Positions 21,293 to 25,646 of a DNA stretch of 25,646 nt are shown here, piece after piece (positions within the stretch are counted from its first letter, which is position 1; each line of letters starts with the position of its first letter). The position numbers were made by a program, and so were the translations under genes. Below the pieces are notes generated by a model. It saw only the letters and a list, made by a program, of their open reading frames with translations, did no database searches and was not told the DNA's origin. Source of the stretch: a virus; IMG/VR virus record IMGVR_UViG_3300013094_000250, positions 1 through 25,646 of that record; one strand, written 5' to 3'.

Positions 21293-24200
21293 TTATAATC
21301 CAAATCTTGATCTGGAAACATTAAAGTTCTGTGCAACTTCAGTAGAATTCAAGGCTCTGTTATAAAGTCTTGTGATATATACATCTCCTTGGAAATAATA
21401 TTGACCATTTGATCTTCTTCCGATATTAAGTGCCTGTAATGTCTTTACAGTGGTATGGTTTAAAACTGCACTAGTATCAATTGCTCCATTCTTATAAAGA
21501 TAAGCTGTACTAGAATCCGCATCCCAAACATAAGTTACATGATTTGGACCACCACTTATTATATTAGTTTCATCTAGAGTATATCCATCTCCACTTGCTG
21601 ATAAACCAGAAGAAATTGCTGCTGGTATAAATCTTAGTCCATTTGTTCCTGTATTTCCTCCAGTATGTATTTCAAATTGTTGATAATTTCCAGAAAATAA
21701 GAAATTTACATTTGCAGTATTATATTCTGACCAATCAAATACCATTTCAAGGGTAAATGATTCATTTTCTGGTGTATAGCTTCCGAAGTTTACATATCCA
21801 CTAGAACCATCAAACTGCATTAGTCCACTATTAAATGATACACCATTGTTGAGTGTTCCATTATTGTTACTTGGACTCAAATCATACCATGTATTTCCTG
21901 TACCGGGATAACTTCTTGAATCATTTGCATCAAGCCAGAGAACAAGACCATCCTGTACGATTGCTGGTACTGTGTAGATGTTGTATTTGTTGTTGAGATA
22001 GGTTTCTACTGCATATCTTTCCGTATCATTTAATACACGATTGTATATTAATACTTCTGCAATATCACCGTTAAAGAATCTATCAACATTTGAATTATCA
22101 CGTTGATATCCTATCAATATATTATTATTACCATCCGATGTAAAAACATTTGAAGTGGAAGTTGCTATGCTTACACCATTAACTAATACAGGCCAAGTTT
22201 GTGAAACAGTATCAAATGGTAATCCTAAAAGATAAGGTGTGTTATTTGTATAGGTAAAAATATTATCTAAACCTCCTGATGCTCCTAATTTATAATATTC
22301 AGGAAATGATGCAAATGTATTATTACTCTTAAATGCAAAAGGCCAACCTTCATCTACATTTATTCCTCCATAACTCAATGGAGGATAGTAACCATCACCA
22401 GATCCATTGCCTCTATTTATAGCAACTATATAAACAGTATGTGATCCATCAACACCTAAAACCGTATCTGTGAGATACTGACTAGAACCATCAAATCTTA
22501 CAACAGGATTTCCGTTTAAAATATTTGTTGTCAGTACTGGTTGATTTGAAGGGTTTGACTGAATAGCATGATTGTTACTTCCTGATTTATCAGACCATTG
22601 TGATATAGATTGTCCGTCTGTCGCAGGTGTTCCTGAATTTAAAACAGTTGCTGAATCACTTGCATCTAACCAAAGAGCAAGACCACTTGTTGGTAAGAAA
22701 GGATATGCAAGAGCCCTACCATCATTATAAAGATAACTTATTTCATCTCGTGAAAGGGCTCTGTTCCAGATGCCTACTTCATCTAAACTTCCTGTTAAAT
22801 ATTGAATACCACCATACCCAAATCCAAGTTTAAAAGGTTGTCCAATAAAATTTCCAGAATAATTTCCAGTAGATGGATCAGCATTGCCATTTATATAAAG
22901 AGTCAATACACCTTCTTTTGAAACAAGTGCAACATGCGACCAAGAACCTAAAGGAATGGTGTTTGTACTTTCTATGCGTCCATTATTATCCGCATAGAAT
23001 CCGATATTCCCATTATTATACCAAAAACAATAATTTCCAGTAGAATCATTATTACCTTGGTTAACAATAGCAGTAGCATTGATACTACTTGGATTAATCC
23101 AAGCCGAAAAAGTAAAGTCTGATGTTCCTATAGTTAATCCGGGATCATTTTCTAACCAATTAGATCCACCGTAAACAGCATCTCCACTTAAAATTCCTGT
23201 TCCGTTTGTTACTCCTCCATTATTTGTAAGAGTATATCCATTACCACTAGAATCACTCCATGTAGTATCATCTAAACTCCAGTATGCAACAATATTATCC
23301 TTTAGATTGTATGGTTGTTGGTTGAATGGATATGCAAGTCCTTGACCAGTATTATAAAGTTTTGTTATTTCATCTTGGGAAAGGGCTCTATTCCAGATAC
23401 CGACTTCATCAATATTTCCATCATATTGAAGTCCATTTATATTAAAATATACATAATCAGTAACACAACCAAGCGTTATTTGAGTAGAAGTAAAGTCTGC
23501 ATAATCACTAAAAGTTCCATCTAAAACTCCATTTATGTAAACAGAAGTTGTGTTATTATTTCGGGAGAGAGTAACCATTGTCCATGACCCTGTGGGTATG
23601 GTTGCATTTGTAGTATATACATCTCCTCCAGATGAAGTAAAAATGCTCAAATAATTTCCATTATTAAAACCCACTGACCAACCATCTGTATTACCACCAT
23701 TTATACATTGTCTAAGATCTAATGAATATCCTGTGTGACTTTCAAATCCTCCAGTACCATAATCAGTTGGGTTTATCCAATAATTTGCTGATATGTCTCC
23801 ACTTCCTATATTAGCCAGATTATTAAAATTAGATGTCTGTAAATAACTTTGAGTACCTTGTGGATTCAGATAAGCATCTCCACCTAGAATACCTGTACCA
23901 ACTGATACATTACCTACTGATGTAAGATTATATCCATTATTTGTTAAATCTTCCCATGAAGAACTATTAAGACCCCAGTAACCAATCAATCCAAGTTTAA
24001 GTCCTGTGAATCTGTCTTTGGTTACATTATAATTCTGTGTAATTTCATTAGTACTTAAAACTCTGTTATATATTCTAGAAAGACCAACATTACCATAAAG
24101 ATATTCCTGTCCTCCTGCTTGATTATCACCAATTGAAAGATATGGATTGGTTCCTTGATTTAATGTACTGTATCCAAAATATGTACTATAGACATTAACA

Positions 24201-25132
24201 CCATTTATATAAAAAACAACATTACCATCTTGGAAAGTCACAACCAAATGTTGCCAATTATTATCTGTAATAGATGGACCTGTTATATTATTTCCTGTAG
24301 CACCACTTGAAAAATAATATGTTCCATCACCCCATGTACCTATTGCATATTGCTCCCAACCACCACCGGGTCCACCTTGTCCTGCATAAGAAAGTAAAGC
24401 ACCCCATTGGTTATCACCTGTAATATTACACCAAGTTTCAAGAGTAAAATTATTTGTTAAATTTAAAACTTGATTTGGATCTTGGAAATCGATTGATTGA
24501 TTGCCATTAAAATTAAAATAACTTGGTGCTTGAGAATTATATGTTGCACCACCATTATTTGTTCCTACAAGTCCACTTGCTTCATCGATCCATGAGCTTC
24601 CATTACCTGAATATCCAAGAGCATCTGTATAGAACACAAGACCATTAGTTACATAAGGGGGAAGTGGGGGATTGTTGAAAGGATATTGATTTGCTAGACC
24701 AAAATTATAAAGAGCAGAAACATCAGTCTGTCTAAGTGGTTTTGTCCAAATTCCAACCTCATCTATTTTTCCTACAAATTGATTACCCGAACCAGAATTA
24801 TCATACCCTAGAGCAATTGGTCCACTATAATCATTAGAATCTCCATAAGAAACTGATTGAGGAATTCCATTAACCCATGCTAAAAAGTCTCCATTGTTTC
24901 TAGAAACAACTATATGATACCATGTTCCTGTTTGAAATGAATATGAACATAAACGATTACCAAACTGATTAGGGGAATTTAAATCTATTCCTGTTCCTGC
25001 TCCTATCGCTATTCCAACACCACCCGATCCATTATTGGGATTGGTTATAAGTTCATTTGCTTGACTAGTAAAACTTGTAGCATTAAACCAAAGTGAAATT
25101 GTAAAATCTCCAGATAAATTGACTGTTTTCAT
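21293..25132 (-). CDS. Giant LamG-module virion protein, downstream part after an in-frame stop
   Basis: 1279 aa composed of LamG/concanavalin-A-like modules. The first (residues 1-151) lacks its N-terminal half, which is encoded just upstream beyond one in-frame TAA. Five complete modules follow at about 160-375, 378-602, 608-811, 813-1054 and 1058-1279. Modules 3 and 4 have the 'GYW/AYWSLDD...NGY' opening and the DEVGIWNRALS closing. Modules 2, 5 and 6 are the 'GLVLWLDA(N/S)DS' type. The ending, NFNVSRSRFGL, matches the end of the 1018-aa protein (NYNAMVAKFGL). The likely role is glycan binding at a fibre. The ATG at 25132 has no Shine-Dalgarno and lies one codon after the TAA, so it is more likely an internal Met of a longer protein than a designed start; reinitiation is possible. 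Confidence 0.75.
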   Translation of the reverse strand: MKTVNLSGDFTISLWFNATSFTSQANELITNPNNGSGGVGIAIGAGTGIDLNSPNQFGNRLCSYSFQTGTWYHIVVSRNNGDFLAWVNGIPQSVSYGDSNDYSGPIALGYDNSGSGNQFVGKIDEVGIWTKPLRQTDVSALYNFGLANQYPFNNPPLPPYVTNGLVFYTDALGYSGNGSSWIDEASGLVGTNNGGATYNSQAPSYFNFNGNQSIDFQDPNQVLNLTNNFTLETWCNITGDNQWGALLSYAGQGGPGGGWEQYAIGTWGDGTYYFSSGATGNNITGPSITDNNWQHLVVTFQDGNVVFYINGVNVYSTYFGYSTLNQGTNPYLSIGDNQAGGQEYLYGNVGLSRIYNRVLSTNEITQNYNVTKDRFTGLKLGLIGYWGLNSSSWEDLTNNGYNLTSVGNVSVGTGILGGDAYLNPQGTQSYLQTSNFNNLANIGSGDISANYWINPTDYGTGGFESHTGYSLDLRQCINGGNTDGWSVGFNNGNYLSIFTSSGGDVYTTNATIPTGSWTMVTLSRNNNTTSVYINGVLDGTFSDYADFTSTQITLGCVTDYVYFNINGLQYDGNIDEVGIWNRALSQDEITKLYNTGQGLAYPFNQQPYNLKDNIVAYWSLDDTTWSDSSGNGYTLTNNGGVTNGTGILSGDAVYGGSNWLENDPGLTIGTSDFTFSAWINPSSINATAIVNQGNNDSTGNYCFWYNNGNIGFYADNNGRIESTNTIPLGSWSHVALVSKEGVLTLYINGNADPSTGNYSGNFIGQPFKLGFGYGGIQYLTGSLDEVGIWNRALSRDEISYLYNDGRALAYPFLPTSGLALWLDASDSATVLNSGTPATDGQSISQWSDKSGSNNHAIQSNPSNQPVLTTNILNGNPVVRFDGSSQYLTDTVLGVDGSHTVYIVAINRGNGSGDGYYPPLSYGGINVDEGWPFAFKSNNTFASFPEYYKLGASGGLDNIFTYTNNTPYLLGLPFDTVSQTWPVLVNGVSIATSTSNVFTSDGNNNILIGYQRDNSNVDRFFNGDIAEVLIYNRVLNDTERYAVETYLNNKYNIYTVPAIVQDGLVLWLDANDSRSYPGTGNTWYDLSPSNNNGTLNNGVSFNSGLMQFDGSSGYVNFGSYTPENESFTLEMVFDWSEYNTANVNFLFSGNYQQFEIHTGGNTGTNGLRFIPAAISSGLSASGDGYTLDETNIISGGPNHVTYVWDADSSTAYLYKNGAIDTSAVLNHTTVKTLQALNIGRRSNGQYYFQGDVYITRLYNRALNSTEVAQNFNVSRSRFGL

Positions 25133-25135
25133 ATA

Positions 25136-25646
25136 TTATTCAGTTTGTAGGAAGTTAGTTCCATTAAACACTGCTGCATTATTTATTATACCAGTATCAG
25201 AAGTCACGGAACTTGTTGGGTCAAATAATGTAAGTCCATGTCCTGTAGCATCTGAACGTGTGCCACTTGTTTCATCCATATTCCAGTAAGCTGAAATTCT
25301 TCCTGTTAATGTGTATGTACAAGATCCGTCATCTATATTAGCATTTGGGTTATAGTTGTCTGCTACTCTATTTGTACAACCAAAGCTGTACCCATAATAT
25401 GTTACATTACCCCATGTGCCTTCTAATGGATAGTGAGCAGGATAATATACATTGGCATGACTTATATAACCATAGTTATGAGACTGTGCTTGGATTGTTC
25501 CTATATCTAGTATACCACCATAGTTGATACTTGAGTCCAAGAAGGAAGCAGAGAGTAATTCTCCACTGGTATTGTTATAACTTTGGTCATAGAATGTTCC
25601 TTGATAAATATCACTATTATTGAAGCTATAATCATGGAAATCGGCA
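25136..25646 (-). CDS. Upstream part of the giant LamG protein, cut by in-frame TAA
   Basis: The minus-strand frame is open to the end of the window, so the gene begins outside; a TTG at 25540 is not a start. The visible 169 residues contain repeats of the 'FYDQSYNNTSGEL' and 'SASFLDSSINYGGI' type, then a cysteine motif beginning CTNRVADNYNP and ending DDGSC. Last comes the first half of a LamG domain (AYWNMDETSGTRSDATGHG, then AVFNGTNFLQTE). The TAA at 25136-25138 stops it exactly where the next strand should begin, and the downstream frame (YMKTVNLSGDFTISLWFN) continues the domain in the same phase. The CTNR...DDGSC motif is common in Bacteroidota surface proteins. This and the 1279-aa frame are probably one gene or were recently one. 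Confidence 0.75.
   Translation of the reverse strand, partial: ADFHDYSFNNSDIYQGTFYDQSYNNTSGELLSASFLDSSINYGGILDIGTIQAQSHNYGYISHANVYYPAHYPLEGTWGNVTYYGYSFGCTNRVADNYNPNANIDDGSCTYTLTGRISAYWNMDETSGTRSDATGHGLTLFDPTSSVTSDTGIINNAAVFNGTNFLQTE

Noticed and set aside
25136-25138. Stop-codon reassignment of TAA
   Set aside because: TAA, TAG and TGA all end other genes in the window at sensible places, and none occurs repeatedly inside genes; a single exception is better explained by mutation or error.

Overview
The window looks like part of the genome of a large T4-like tailed phage with a contractile tail, or a prophage or metagenomic contig of one. Recognisable T4-type proteins are the major capsid protein (gp23), scaffold core (gp22), prohead protease (gp21), neck protein (gp13), head-completion nuclease (gp4), baseplate wedge proteins gp25 and gp6, a long protein in the gp7 position, and the AAA+ clamp loader (gp44). 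The DNA is AT-rich and the genes are tightly packed, with many 1-15 nt overlaps. All three standard stop codons are used as stops. No tRNA, CRISPR array or insertion sequence was seen. Shine-Dalgarno sequences are almost absent except in front of the capsid gene. Together with a CTNR...DDGSC cysteine motif common in Bacteroidota surface proteins, this hints at a Bacteroidota-like host, but that is inference only.

Layout. 1-2448 (+): the 3' part of a glycine-rich tail adhesin gene, two small genes of unknown function, and a small Dps/ferritin-like helical protein. 2441-8351 (-): a baseplate operon gp25 - gp6 - 1199-aa modular baseplate protein (Ig-like, PKD and NHL-type beta-propeller). 8387-11015: short genes on alternating strands (unknown basic protein, clamp loader, possible small terminase, P-loop kinase). 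11053-11091: a clear terminator after the capsid gene. 11112-14499 (-): capsid cassette gp21 - 63-aa basic protein - gp22 - gp23. 14634-15409 (+): a homing-endonuclease gene inserted between gp21 and gp4 and apparently frameshifted. 15384-16744 (-): gp13 - gp4. 16769-25646 (-): about 9 kb of virion-surface genes, including two giant proteins built from LamG/concanavalin-A-like lectin modules (about ten in all), a trimeric-fibre-like protein and an unknown protein.

How the genes work together: nearly everything builds the virion. The head genes make, mature and seal the capsid, gp25/gp6/gp7-like build the baseplate wedge, and the lectin-module, fibre-like and glycine-rich proteins are probably host-recognition parts. 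The clamp loader and kinase belong to replication and nucleotide metabolism and carry more bacterial-looking promoter candidates.

Most interesting points: (i) a TAAATA motif resembling T4 late promoters lies 6-14 nt before the first gene of most late units, so the predicted mRNAs are nearly leaderless; (ii) a single in-frame TAA cuts one LamG domain of the giant lectin protein in two; (iii) an internal repeat shows that the homing-endonuclease gene has lost one G in a G run and that its true start is about 70 nt further upstream; (iv) a small GC-richer patch beside it may be a displaced gene 3' end marking the insertion site.
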